Source: Karalla daura
Lineage: Eukaryota > Chordata > Actinopteri > Chaetodontiformes > Leiognathidae
Assembly: GCA_029224185.1 (NCBI GenBank)
Contig: CM055188.1
Location: 62,001-126,000 of the forward strand
Direction: 5' to 3'
Length of the DNA stretch: 64,000 nt
Part shown: piece by piece, positions 1-8,994 of the stretch
How the letters are laid out: every line of letters begins with the position of its first letter
Numbering within the stretch: position 1 is the first letter of the stretch
The notes under the pieces: generated by a model
Told to the model about the DNA's origin: nothing
The model's input: only the letters and a program-made list of their open reading frames with translations
The model's database searches: none
Translations under genes and position numbers: made by a program

Positions 1-484
1 TTAAAGAAGTTCTGTACATAAAATCTTCTCAGCTTGGTCAATAGATGTACCAAATTTGAAGCCAATTGGGTTAACCCCCTCGGAGGAGATGTTTTTAAAA
101 TTCAAATCAAAATGGCTGACTCCTGTCGGGTTACGGTCATCATGTCAAAAGGCTTTTTTGTGTATCTCTTTAGGAATTATTCGCATACCAATTTTTATTT
201 GCCTATGAAGTAAGTATCCCTATGGGGATTAGTCAAAATTTCTAGCAGGTACTACTTCTGCAGTTTGGCCCCCCATGGGCTATGCCCCTATCAAGTGTCA
301 GAGCTGTCTGTCCTCAATCAGTGTACCAATTTTCATGATGACTGGAGTTTCCTAAAGCCATCACAAAGCCACTCGTAATGTATGGTGAGGGATCACTATT
401 CATGCCCGCCACACAGATACCATTGGTGGTAGCTTCACTGCATTTGTAATGTAGCTTCACCCACTTATTCTGCATTTATTACAA
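1..484 (+). repeat. R1 repeat fragment (unnamed teleost high-copy repeat)
   Basis: This stretch shares long diverged blocks with 29561-31085, 39878-41413 and 55975-56912, including the phrase around AAGCCAATTGGGTTAACCCC and the block ending in AAGCCACTCGTAATG. I call the family R1 within this window. No protein is evident. It stops where a LINE fragment begins near 485. Confidence 0.75.
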
Positions 485-489
485 TTGGA

Positions 490-1096
490 ATGAATTCCAA
501 TTCCATGTACCTGGCGCTAGGTACATGGAATGTCACCTCGCTGGGGGGGAAGGAGCCTGAGCTTGTGCGAGAGGTGGAGCGGTACCGGCTAGAGATAGTC
601 GGGCTCACCTCCACACATAGTATGGGCTCTGGAACCCAACTCCTTGAGAGATGCTGGACTCTCTACTACTCTGGAGTTACCCACGGTGAAAGGCGGCAAG
701 CTGGTGTGGGCTTGCTTATAGCCCCCCAGCTCAGCCGCCACGTGTTGGAGTTCTCCCCGCTGAACGAGAGGGTCGCGTCCCTCCGCCTTCGGGTGGGGGG
801 CCGAACCCTAACTGTTGTTTCGGCTTACGGGCCGAACAGCAGCACAAAATATCCGGGCTTCTTAGAGTCCCTGGGAGGAGTACTGGAAAGTGCTCCAACC
901 GGAGACTCCATCGTCCTGTTGGGAGACTTCAATGCTCACGTCGGTAATGACAGTGAAACCTGGAGGGGCGTGATCGGGAGGAACGGCCTCCCCGATCTGA
1001 ACCCGAGCGGCGTCCTGTTACTGGACTTCTGTGCCAGTAACAGTTTGTCCATAACAAACACCATGTTCAAGCATAAGGGTGTCCATCAGTGCACAT
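490..1096 (+). pseudogene. LINE endonuclease (EEP domain) fragment
   Basis: This is an open frame for the N-terminal part of a non-LTR retrotransposon polyprotein, the exonuclease/endonuclease/phosphatase domain that nicks target DNA before reverse transcription. Visible motifs in order are LGTWNVTSLGGKEPELV near the start, TVVSAYGPNSS around residue 110, and the catalytic-type block IVLLGDFNAHVGND around residue 142. The domain stops after HQCTW, before the expected SDH motif, because the DNA changes abruptly to telomeric repeats at 1097. No reverse transcriptase follows in this orientation. It resembles the fish LINE often annotated as craniofacial development protein 2-like. It is a different LINE from the L2 beside it. 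The 5' end sits in a palindromic junction with repeat R1. Confidence 0.85.
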
Positions 1097-1141
1097 GGGT
1101 TAGGGTTAGGGTTAGGGTTAGGGTTAGGGTTAGGGTTAGGG
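1097..1141. repeat. Interstitial telomeric repeat (GGGTTA)7.5
   Basis: Seven perfect GGGTTA units plus GGG lie exactly between a sense LINE endonuclease fragment and an antisense L2 fragment. Vertebrate telomeres use the same hexamer, so this is a short interstitial telomeric sequence at a junction. Confidence 0.97.
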
Positions 1142-1659
1142 ATTTATCTGTAGGCTCTGTCAAAAAGGAGGGTTTTTAACCTACTCTTAAAGGTAGAGAG
1201 GGTGTCTGCCTCCCGGACTGAAACTGGTAGATGGTTCCATAACAGAGGGCCTTGGTAGCTGAAGGCTCTGGCTCCCCATCTAGACTTAGAGACTCTTGGA
1301 ACCACAAGTAGGCCTGTATTCAGAGAACGAAGTCTCCTAGTGGGGCAATAGGGTTTTATCAGGTCTGAGATATAAGAGGGTGCCAGACCATGAAGACCTT
1401 TATAGACAAGGAGGAGGATTTTGAACTGGATCCTGAAAGGTACAGGAAGCCAGTGTAATGAGGCCAGAACAGGAGAGATGTGATCTCTCTTTCTAGTTTT
1501 AGTCAGGACACGAGCTGCCGCGTTCTGAATGAGCTGCAGAGTTCTCAGCGACCTATTGGAGCTTCCAGCCAGTAGAGAGTTGCAGTAGTCCAGCCTGGAG
1601 GTAACAAAGGCATGGACCAGTTGTTCTGCTGAATGGAGAGGGAGGAGGTGTCTTATTTT

Positions 1660-2067
1660 TTAAATATTGCGGAGGTGGAAGTAGGCAGTCCGTGAGATCG
1701 ATTTTATGTGGGAGCTAAAAGACAGGTCTGGATCAAAACTAACACCTAGGTTCTTAACAGTGGTGGCAGAAGAAGTCGCAAAACTACCTTGTAATGCTAT
1801 GGCATCAGATATTGAATCACGTAGGTGTTTAGGACCTATGAGCAGCAACTCTGTTTTTTCAGAGTTCAGAAGGAGGAAATTATTAGTCATCCAGGCCTTC
1901 ACATCATCAAGGCAGGACTGAAGCTGCTGTAGACGGTTGAGCTCGCCCGGCTTGATAGATAGATATAATTGAGTGTTGTCAGCATAACAGTGGAAATCTA
2001 TAGAGTGACTCCTGATGATATCACCTAGAGGGAGCATATATACAGAGAAAAGAACTGGACCAAGCAC
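1660..2067 (-). pseudogene. L2 LINE reverse transcriptase, C-terminal half
   Basis: This frame carries the palm catalytic region and thumb of an L2 reverse transcriptase. It begins with MLGPVLFSVYMLPLGDIIR, then HCYADNTQLYLS around residue 27, then MTNNFLLLNSEKTELLLIG and VKNLGVSFDPDLSF. The catalytic tetrad that is normally YADD reads YADN here. That change should abolish metal binding. Upstream RT sequence continues at 2095-2844 after a frame break near 2070-2094. It is a relic. Confidence 0.88.
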
Positions 2068-2094
2068 AGATCCTTGCGGAACCCCGTGGCTGAC

Positions 2095-2844
2095 TTAAGT
2101 ACGTGGCGATTGGTTGTCGTTAACACAAACAAACTGATATTGGTCTGAAAGATAGGACCGGAACCAGTCTAAAGCAGTGCCTCTAATTCCGAGTTGATAT
2201 TCCAGTCTCCTTAGTAAGATCTGGTGGTCAACCGTATCAAAAGCAGCACTGAGATCTAACAAGACAAGCACTGAAATGAGACCATGGTCAGATGCCATTA
2301 AGAGGTCATTGGTGACTTTAACCAGTGCAGTCTCAGTGCTATGATTTATTCTAAAACCAGACTGGAAGGATTCAAATAAACTATTGTTATTGAGGTGTTC
2401 ACAGAGCTGGTTGGCAATGATTTTCTCAATGATTTTTGAGATGAAGATGAGGTTAGAGATCGGTCTGTAATTTGCTAAAGTTCCTGGATCAAGGGACGGT
2501 TTCTTGAGGAGGGGTTTGATTATTCCGACTTTGAACGTAAGAGGAACGTAACCTGTTGTTATGGACATGTTGATGAGGTCAAGTAAGGAGGTGGCGATTA
2601 AAGGCAACACTTCCTTTAACAACTTGGTCGGAGTCGGGTCAAGGAGGCAGGTCGAAGATTTAGAGGAGGAGATGATCGTGGTCAGCTGATGCAGGTCAAT
2701 GGGGTCAAATGAAGATAGTGACCTGGTTATATCCACATCTGTGATCAGAAAGGCTGCAACAGGGGGTTGGTTAGTCGCCATGCATGCTGAGTGGGTCGTA
2801 ATTGTTTGTCTAATATTTGTAATTTTGTTGTTAAAGTAGTCCAT
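2095..2844 (-). pseudogene. L2 LINE reverse transcriptase, N-terminal half
   Basis: This is the RT fingers/palm region of the antisense L2 copy. It shows DLHQLTTIISSSKSSTCLLD, then PLLKKPSLDPGTLANYRPIS near residue 115, SGFRINHSTETALVKVTNDL near residue 162, and the first catalytic-aspartate motif LVLLDLSAAFDTVDH near residue 193. The order matches L2/CR1 reverse transcriptases. The frame ends in a break before the YADD region at 2067. Closely similar copies lie at 13430-13960 (sense) and 43325-44050 (antisense). Confidence 0.88.
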
Positions 2845-3094
2845 AAATTCACCACTGCTGAGATGGGTAGGGACACACTGCTCAGTGGAGTTATGACTCT
2901 GAGTCAGCCTGGCTACAGTGCTGAACAGAAACCTAGGGTTATGCTTATTTTCCTCAATTAGAGAGGAGTAGTATCTCGCTCTGGCATTACACAGAGCCAG
3001 CCTGTAAGTCTTCAGACTATCTTTCCAGGTAAGAAAAATACTAGTGTTTTTGGTGTTTTGGTGCTCTCCTGCATGTTTTTCTGCTTAATTAGTC

Positions 3095-3361
3095 TCTGGG
3101 AAGCGGAGCACTCTTGTTCTTCTGCGTGTTTGTTCTTCTTATAGCGAAATTTCGGGCGGCCGTATCTCAAAAACTGCTGATCGCACACACACAAATCATA
3201 CATCAAAATGTTTGGCTTGGCCTTGGCAAGTGTGCTCACCTTCGACCCCAACAAAAACCGTTCATTCGCGACTGTTCGCAAACAATCCAGAATCCAAGTA
3301 ACGCGATATATCCCATAATAAATTTCAGCGCATTGGAAATTTTCAAATGGCAAGCCCCACT
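3095..3361 (+). repeat. R2 repeat fragment
   Basis: A diverged, shortened copy of the repeat at 57078-60496. It shares GGAGCACTCTTGTTCTTCTG-like sequence, TATAGCGAAATTTCGG, the ACAAATCATACATCAAAA block and the terminal AAATTTCAGCGCATTGGAAATTTTC. The terminal CTAG seen in the larger copies is absent. The sequence runs straight into R1. Confidence 0.75.
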
Positions 3362-4010
3362 TCTGAGTTTCATTTAAATGCATGAACTTGGTGTGTTTAT
3401 AGAACATAAATAACCGCACAAAAAAATCATCTTGAAGCCCCGTCCTTAACCCAATACGAAGTTGGCCATTTTGACTTGTTTGTTTTTCTCTTTTTGAAAG
3501 AGCTGGTCATAGCACTATAACCTGATTGACTTCAAATTAGGTACAGATTATCCAGAGACCATGGTGAATTTTGGGAGGTCAGAGGGTGCAGTTGCTACGA
3601 TGTCTCAAAATTGGGTGATTTTATTTTAGTTTTTTTTTGTTCACACTCTTTCACTTTGACCAGCTCTCATGGGTTAGGGTTAGGGTCACATACTTGATCA
3701 TGAGGGCTTCATCATGAATAGTCTTATATATTAAATTCCTACTTCACTCATGGCATTCCCCAGTGGTTATAGGAAGTGTCCAGGTGTTACACTTACCTGT
3801 AGTACTCCTACATAATTGAACACATCAACTTCATTCCACTTGTAATACATGCAGAACAAGCTTGTGAAGGTACATTACAAATGCAGTGAAGCTACCACCA
3901 TTGGTATCTGTGAGGCAGGCGTGAATAGCGATCTCTCACCATGTATTACGAGCGACTTTTTTTTTTAGGAACTCCTATCATCATAAAAAATGTTATGATT
4001 CGGTTTCACG
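3362..4010 (-). repeat. R1 repeat copy, reverse orientation
   Basis: Shares extended blocks with 40060-40700, such as AAGTTGGCCATTTTGACTTG and GGCAGGCGTGAATAGCGATC. It therefore has the reverse orientation relative to 29561-31085. It carries a short telomeric insertion at 3670-3684. Confidence 0.8.
3670..3684. repeat. Short telomeric-repeat insertion in R1
   Basis: GGGTTAGGGTTAGGG stands where other R1 copies (for example 41690-41715) read CTCTCACGCCCACATACTT. The 2.5 units replace a few bases of the repeat. Confidence 0.85.
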
Positions 4011-4369
4011 GAAGTCTTCCGCAGTGACTGCAAACCTGGGTACAGTTGGTGACAGTGAAGTTGTCCCAGGGAATAGCGACCATCCACTTTCTTGTTTCAG
4101 GATCAGCAGGCACCGAGTGAAAGCTAATTACTGAGTTATACTTGCCTGACACAGCGGAACACAACAATGCTCCTCTGTAGAGAGGAGCTACAGTAACTTT
4201 CTGATTTTTTTATTAATTATGCTGAGCCATTGGCAAGATTTGCCATACAATTTAAATAGTCTGCTGTGAAACTGGAAGCAACGGTGCTGGCTAAAAATCT
4301 AGCGGAAATACGTAATCGATTGCTCTGGCATATACCCTGTTCCAACCTGGGAGTTTGACGGGGCCAATC

Positions 4370-4735
4370 TTAGCACTTACCCCTGAGCAGTTCCTCTAGA
4401 TGGCCCAGTTCGGGTTTCCTGGATTCTCTTATGGATCAGGTTTCCTTCTGCAGTGACGGCCATGTAGACCAATCTGATGTACTTTGTGACTAATGGTCTG
4501 ACCAGTGACAGACTCACTTCCCAATTCTTCAACCTCTGCAGCCATTCTGGCAGCTCACTTGAACTTCTTTGGTTGACCCTGGCAAAGCATGTCTTGAGTG
4601 GAACCTTTCCTGGAAAATGCTGTTCGATCTTGGTCATTGTATTGTAGGTCAGTTTCATGGTGTTAGCAGTCTTCTTACAGCCTCTGCCATCTTTGTGAAA
4701 GCAAACAATTCCACTGTACTATGAGGTGCCTTGTC
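4370..4735 (-). pseudogene. Tc1/mariner transposase relic
   Basis: On the minus strand, reading with frame changes, the sequence resembles the N-terminal DNA-binding region of Tc1-like transposases. It shows a helix-turn-helix-like start (IVCFHKDGRGCKKTANTMKL), a GRPKK-like hook (CQGQPKKFK), then AAEVEELGSESVTGQTIS and VHQIGLHGRHCRRKP. The last block matches the strongly conserved QIGLHG..RRKP of fish Tc1 elements. Several stops and frameshifts are present and the DDE catalytic domain is absent. It lies upstream of the recognised TIMM17 exons. Confidence 0.65.
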
Positions 4736-5102
4736 AAATTTACACTGTCCAAGTTGTGCCTCATTCACCAAATTTAGCTGGTCTTTTCCCCATTCACAAC
4801 TGGAACCTTTTTAACACCAACACTGGATGGCACAGTTGGGCATATCACATAATTGGGCATATGTCATGTTCACTGTGAGGTGTACTCACTCATGTTTCCA
4901 GCTGTTTAGACATGAATAGCTGTGTGTTGTTTTGAGAGGACAGTTTATCTCTGATACTACACAAGCTATGCACTGAATACTTAATGTTATGTTAATTTCA
5001 AGTTGTCCCATGAGAAGATGTGAGATGTGAATATTCTACAGATGATGCTGGGCACATTTGAATGTCTGGACTTCTGATTTTTAACTAAATACTCTTTTAT
5101 AG
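4736..5102 (+). other. Non-coding, presumed TIMM17 intron
   Basis: I recognise no exon, RNA gene or repeat here. It ends in a pyrimidine-rich stretch and TTTTATAG, a plausible splice acceptor for the exon at 5103. It is presumably the 3' part of a TIMM17 intron. Confidence 0.5.
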
Positions 5103-5213
5103 ATGGGCCAGTAGCCATGGTAGGCTCTGCAGCCATGGGAGGCATCCTGCTGGCATTAATAGAGGGTGCTGGAATTTTGCTAACAAGGTTTGCCTCCTCA
5201 CAGTTCCCAACTG
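5103..5213 (+). CDS. timm17: TIMM17 penultimate exon (mitochondrial import translocase)
   Basis: This exon encodes the C-terminal membrane region of TIM17, the core inner-membrane subunit of the TIM23 presequence translocase. That complex moves matrix proteins across, and sorts proteins into, the mitochondrial inner membrane. The translation reads GPVAMVGSAAMGG followed by ILLALIEGAGILLTR and FASSQFPT. This matches the family's fourth transmembrane segment and the residues just after it. The exon is bounded by TTTTATAG on the left and CTG|GTGGGT on the right, both good splice sites, and joins in frame to the exon at 5342. Earlier exons (about 110 codons) were not found in the 5.1 kb upstream, so the gene presumably starts left of the window. 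I cannot tell the A paralogue from the B paralogue. Confidence 0.85.
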
Positions 5214-5341
5214 GTGGGTAACACTAACTGATTTTATACATTGGTTAAATATTGAGATTAAAATATCAGTTTTGTTTTCAAGTCTTTTTTCAAATCACTG
5301 GCTGTCACCTCTTTATTCTAAGGTTCACCTTTTCTCCTCAG
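5214..5341 (+). other. timm17: TIMM17 last intron
   Basis: A 128-bp intron with a GT at 5214-5215 and a pyrimidine-rich tract ending CTCCTCAG at 5334-5341. Removing it leaves the reading frame open across the junction. Confidence 0.75.
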
Positions 5342-5418
5342 GACCCCAGTTTTCAGAGGAACCTGCTCCACCTTCGATGCCTGCCCCTTCCTTTGGAGAC
5401 TACAGACAATATCAGTAA
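5342..5418 (+). CDS. timm17: TIMM17 last exon with stop codon
   Basis: In the frame set by the previous exon this reads GPQFSEEPAPPSMPAPSFGD then YRQYQ and TAA at 5416-5418. TIM17 proteins end in a short, variable, proline-rich tail that finishes in a Y-x-Q-Y-type motif, so both content and length fit. No stop or frameshift occurs across the two exons, which suggests a living gene rather than a pseudogene. A fused TIMM17 fragment carried in a repeat cannot be fully excluded. Confidence 0.8.
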
Positions 5419-6135
5419 TATGACTCACCACTTTCCATCCACTAGGCCTTTTCTTTAAACTTTCTGATGTTACGGTTAAAAAACAGAGATGCAAAGTACC
5501 ATTATCAGCCAATCGCAACTTCAACCTGACTTTGATCAGAAGTTAATGACTAACCATATCTCCAGTTTTATTCCTTCAAGAGCCATGTACATATTTGCCC
5601 TTTTGCCATCTTCAGCCTTGTCATGTGCATGTGTTTCAATCCTTCTGGGTTAAACGCGTGGTGAGATTTGTTTGATGTATGAGAATTTGTTGGGATGAGG
5701 TCTTTTTTTTCATGCAGTGCAGGTAGTCCCTTAGGTTAGCATTGAATGGTGACAAGTTTTTGTGTTGAATTTAGCAGACATGTCACACATTGATCTTTCA
5801 TTATATGGTTGTGGTTGTCCAGCTTCTGCTCACTCAGCCAGGCTCTTTATTTGACTGTAATTACATTTATGAACAAAACATATTCCTAAGACATTGGTTT
5901 ATTTTGAAGTGATTTATTTTGGACCATAAGAAATCATAACAAATTGTTGTATTTAAGGTGACCATGCTTTTACATTCAACAGAAGTGTGTGTGAAGAACC
6001 TGGCTAAAGATCAAGGATAGCAACGGTTTTACCAGTGATTGGATAAACTAAAGCAAGTAATTAATGCTTACTGTATTAAATCTGTTTAACAGATTGAACC
6101 ATGGTATAATAAAGAAACAGATTGTAATAATGTGT
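5419..6135 (+). other. timm17: Probable TIMM17 3' UTR
   Basis: AT-rich non-coding sequence follows the TIMM17 stop and contains no recognised repeat. A canonical poly(A) signal lies about 690 bases after the stop, followed by a GT-rich stretch. The end is approximate. Confidence 0.6.
6108..6113 (+). promoter_or_regulatory. Poly(A) signal AATAAA
   Basis: AATAAA at the end of the presumed TIMM17 3' UTR, with TGTGTAGTC-like GT-rich sequence about 20 bases on. Confidence 0.6.
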
Positions 6136-6485
6136 AGTCTTTATGTTTTATGTTTACTGAAAAAAATATAGTTCTGTGGAAACAAGTTCACATTAAACTT
6201 TTGTTGTGTTGCTTGGCTGCGGTTACTATAAATCTGAAGTAGCTGGGCTACTTCCCCACTAGAGTGTAGTCCCCGCAAGTATATCAGGTAAATGTTGCTC
6301 TGTAATGCCAGAACTTTATAGGGAAGTGTTGCAATCATTTGCATGAGCCCTAAGTTATTGAAAAAAAGTAAAAACCCAACAAATAAAACCACAGGTATTA
6401 AGTTCTGGTCAAAAGATCTGCACCCTAACAATTAAAAAGACCTGTAACTATTCTATCTCCCCCTTTAGCTTGTATGCAGGTGCGT

Positions 6486-6487
<2 letters not shown>
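6136..6487. other. No recognised feature
   Basis: AT-rich sequence downstream of TIMM17. I see no convincing exon, RNA or repeat. Confidence 0.5.

Positions 6488-6525
<38 letters not shown>
6488..6525. repeat. (CA)n microsatellite
   Basis: An uninterrupted CA dinucleotide run of about 18 units. Confidence 0.97.
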
Positions 6526-6884
6526 CCATTGATGCATGTTTGGGTTGTGGTGTAAAGCAGCCAAAAACAAGCTTAATCCAAAATTCAGCACTTTGAATAT
6601 CACAAATTTTATCTGATAAAAGCAAACACTTACATTTGAAATTGCTCATTTAAATTTAATTGAATAAAACTAACCTGAACTTAATGAGACATCTTAAAGT
6701 GAGTCTAGAGTTGGTGATTAAACTGCAGCTGGTCAAGGTCACCATAAGGTTATCCTTGACTGAAACCTGATATTGAGGCATTAATGGCAGAATCTTTTCT
6801 TGGATCCATTGGTTCAAAACAATCAGTGATGTGTGTGTGTTTGTTCTGATCATACAAATGAATCAAGACTAGAAGCCCATGTTT
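6526..6884. other. No recognised feature
   Basis: Nothing identifiable beyond a short GT run near 6828-6841. Confidence 0.5.
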
Positions 6885-6990
6885 CATATCCCCTATAAAA
6901 AAAGATATGAATATTGGGGATTGACGTGCGCGTTAAATGGAACAGAGGACGGACATTTGATGCGCGAGGAGTAGTGACTAGGACTAACGG
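6885..6990 (+). promoter_or_regulatory. Possible TATA promoter and first exon (weak)
   Basis: TCCCCTATAAAAAAAG at about 6887-6902 is followed by a CpG-containing, less AT-rich stretch with TGACGTGCGCG (CRE-like) and then ACGGTGAGTG near 6989, which matches a strong splice donor. The arrangement suggests a short non-coding first exon of a gene running right. No downstream coding exon was recognised, so this is only a candidate. Confidence 0.2.
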
Positions 6991-7935
6991 TGAGTGACCG
7001 ACTCCATTGTCATATGGCCCAAGCCATTAGTCTACGGACGAGACTTGCAGATTGCAAGGCTGAAGCTGCCGGCTGAAATGAACAAGCTTGCTGCAGTCTG
7101 GTTTCAGTCAGGGCTGAGGGGAGCATAGTACAAAGGTCAGGGACTTTCACTAGCAAACTATTGTGGTGCTATATGAAACGTTGACCCATGGATCACGGAT
7201 TGTACAGGGTTGTCGCCTGTTTTCTGACAGCCTGGTTGTGGTTTTAGACGAAACAAGGAAAAGGAAATTTTAAACTAGCCAGAGCAATTACTAATAAGCT
7301 GGTTAAAGCTTCCTACAGGTAGTTACCAGCACTGTGCTAACAAGTTATACAGCAGGACTTGGTGCTGCTGGTTGTTCTGTGAAACTAGACTAGTAACAGG
7401 CAGATGCTTCATTCAGAACCGTTAAATGAAGTTTCATATTTTCAAGATTTGTGGTTATTTGATTGGAATTTGAGTAACACAACAGACTTTTTAAATTAAC
7501 TGATGTCATACCTTGTGGTCTTGATTGCTTGGAACAAAATCCTGCACTCACTGAAGGATTTTAAAAGAACACGGTTGACATGATTGTCCAGCCTCATCCT
7601 GTTGGTCACTTCACAGTGATTATGTGGATCTCCCTCTAAAAGCAAGCCTTCAACAGGACACTGAGAGAAACTAAGTAGTTTAGTAGTGAGCTTTTCCTTT
7701 TTCATCCTACCAGCTTAAAGCTTATAGTGGTTACAGGCCAGGGCCCCTTTGACACAGATAGACGCAGCCAACGGTGTTAGCCTGTATAATTTAAGAAGAT
7801 GTCAAAAATAACAATTTGGCCTGATTTCAAGAGGGACAAGGTTTTATCTTTCTGTTTTGAAGATCTGGTCTAGCTGTCACAGTGTGTCTTGATCACTGAC
7901 AGTTTGCTAACAGATAAAATAGATTAAATAGAATC
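6991..7935. other. No recognised feature
   Basis: No transposon motif, RNA gene or convincing exon was seen. Short open frames here have no recognisable content. Confidence 0.45.
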
Positions 7936-8197
7936 ATGATGACCCATCTTTTATTGCTGCATATTAGTGAATAAAATAATAAATGGTTGGTCTTGTGATC
8001 ACTCCTCCAACTCTTCCATTCATAACCAAATCAAACGGGAGGAAGGAGGGAGGGTAGAGACAGGAAAAGGCAAGGAGGGAAGGGGGGGGGCTCTCACAGA
8101 CCCTCACAGCAGTGTACCAGCGCAAATGAAAACTATAATACAAGTTAAATCTGTAGTGCAATTATATATAAAAAGTGATAAATATAACCCTGTTACA
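7936..8197 (-). mobile_element. Gypsy 3' LTR (truncated)
   Basis: This matches 17500-17783 through TTTTATTGCTGCATATTAGTG, the polypurine block GGAAAAGGCAAGG and CCCTCACAGCAGTGTACCAG. On the element strand it begins TGTAACAGGG at 8197. Its terminal 40 or so bases (U5), present in the other LTR, are missing or diverged beyond 7936. Confidence 0.8.
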
Positions 8198-8214
8198 CTC
8201 ACCCCTTCAGAATT
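8198..8214 (-). promoter_or_regulatory. Polypurine tract of the gypsy element
   Basis: On the minus strand GAAGGGGTGAG sits immediately before the LTR start TGTAAC. This is where plus-strand DNA synthesis of an LTR element is primed. Confidence 0.55.
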
Positions 8215-8994
8215 GCACAAAGATCTGCAAGCCTCTATTCTGCATACAGGCCATAAGACACCCCAGCTTTAACAGCTGCCCTTCCAGCAAGGCTAAAAGA
8301 AAACAGATTAATCAAGTCTCAGTGTCTCTAAAGGAAACAGAGATGCTGTATACACCCCATAGACTAAGGCCTACTACTTACAGAGATAGAAAATGACCTA
8401 AAGGATAAGGCACGTTCATGAAGAACCACATCATACTCACCTCAAAAACCAGGTAAGTAACAAGTAAACAGAGATAGAAAACACTCTTTTAAACACGGAT
8501 AACATGTCTCTCAGGAACATCACCATTAATGATGGCCTAGAGCTGAACCATAGATTCAATCAAACTACACACTGGTCTAATATCACAACCAAATCTAGAT
8601 GTGTTAGGTGGATGTGGTGTGTGTGAAGTGTTTGGACTTGGAGCTTGCGACTTTATAGGCATACTGGGTGAAGGGTGAGTGCAAGCACCAGTAAGGCCAT
8701 GCTCAAGAGGGGACTCTGTAACTGTGTCCATGGAAGAGACAAAGGGGGAAACGGACAGCATGTCACCAGGAGCTGCAAGCACAGGTTTGAGACTCATCCA
8801 GCATAGACTCAACATCCAACTCGTCATCCGTCGAGCTTCCATCCAGTCTTCTGTTCAGTGGGAGAAAGTTAACCTCTAACAGCAGGTTACAGTGTACTAC
8901 TTTCTCATTTCCATGGCTGTTGCCGGCGCTCCTGTAAACATGGAGCGTCGGCTTAGCGGTAACGACAGTGTAGATGGCGTCTCCCCACCTGCCT
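8215..8994 (-). other. Gypsy region between integrase and 3' LTR
   Basis: A proline- and serine-rich minus-strand frame (8537-8842) lies here, as expected for the tail of a gypsy polyprotein, but I see no conserved motif. Confidence 0.4.

Larger units (their letters stand above)
1142..3028 (-). mobile_element. L2-clade LINE, antisense, truncated
   Basis: Antisense copy of an L2-type non-LTR retrotransposon. Its C-terminal and downstream part (1142-1690) is nearly identical to 16043-16612 and to the reverse complement of 23945-24300. The reverse transcriptase is in two pieces (1660-2067 and 2095-2844). N-terminal coding similarity continues to about 3028, near CTGGAAAGATAGTCTGAAG, which is shared with the sense copy at 13221. 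Both ends are truncated: the 3' UTR is cut off at the telomeric repeat, and the endonuclease and ORF1 are missing. Confidence 0.88.

Noticed and set aside
4377..4658. 93-residue minus-strand frame as a gene
   Set aside because: It is a frame shadow of a Tc1-type relic; the recognisable transposase residues lie in other frames of the same strand.
8537..8842. 101-residue minus frame as an independent gene
   Set aside because: It lies between gypsy integrase and LTR, so it is best read as the tail of the gypsy polyprotein or as chance.
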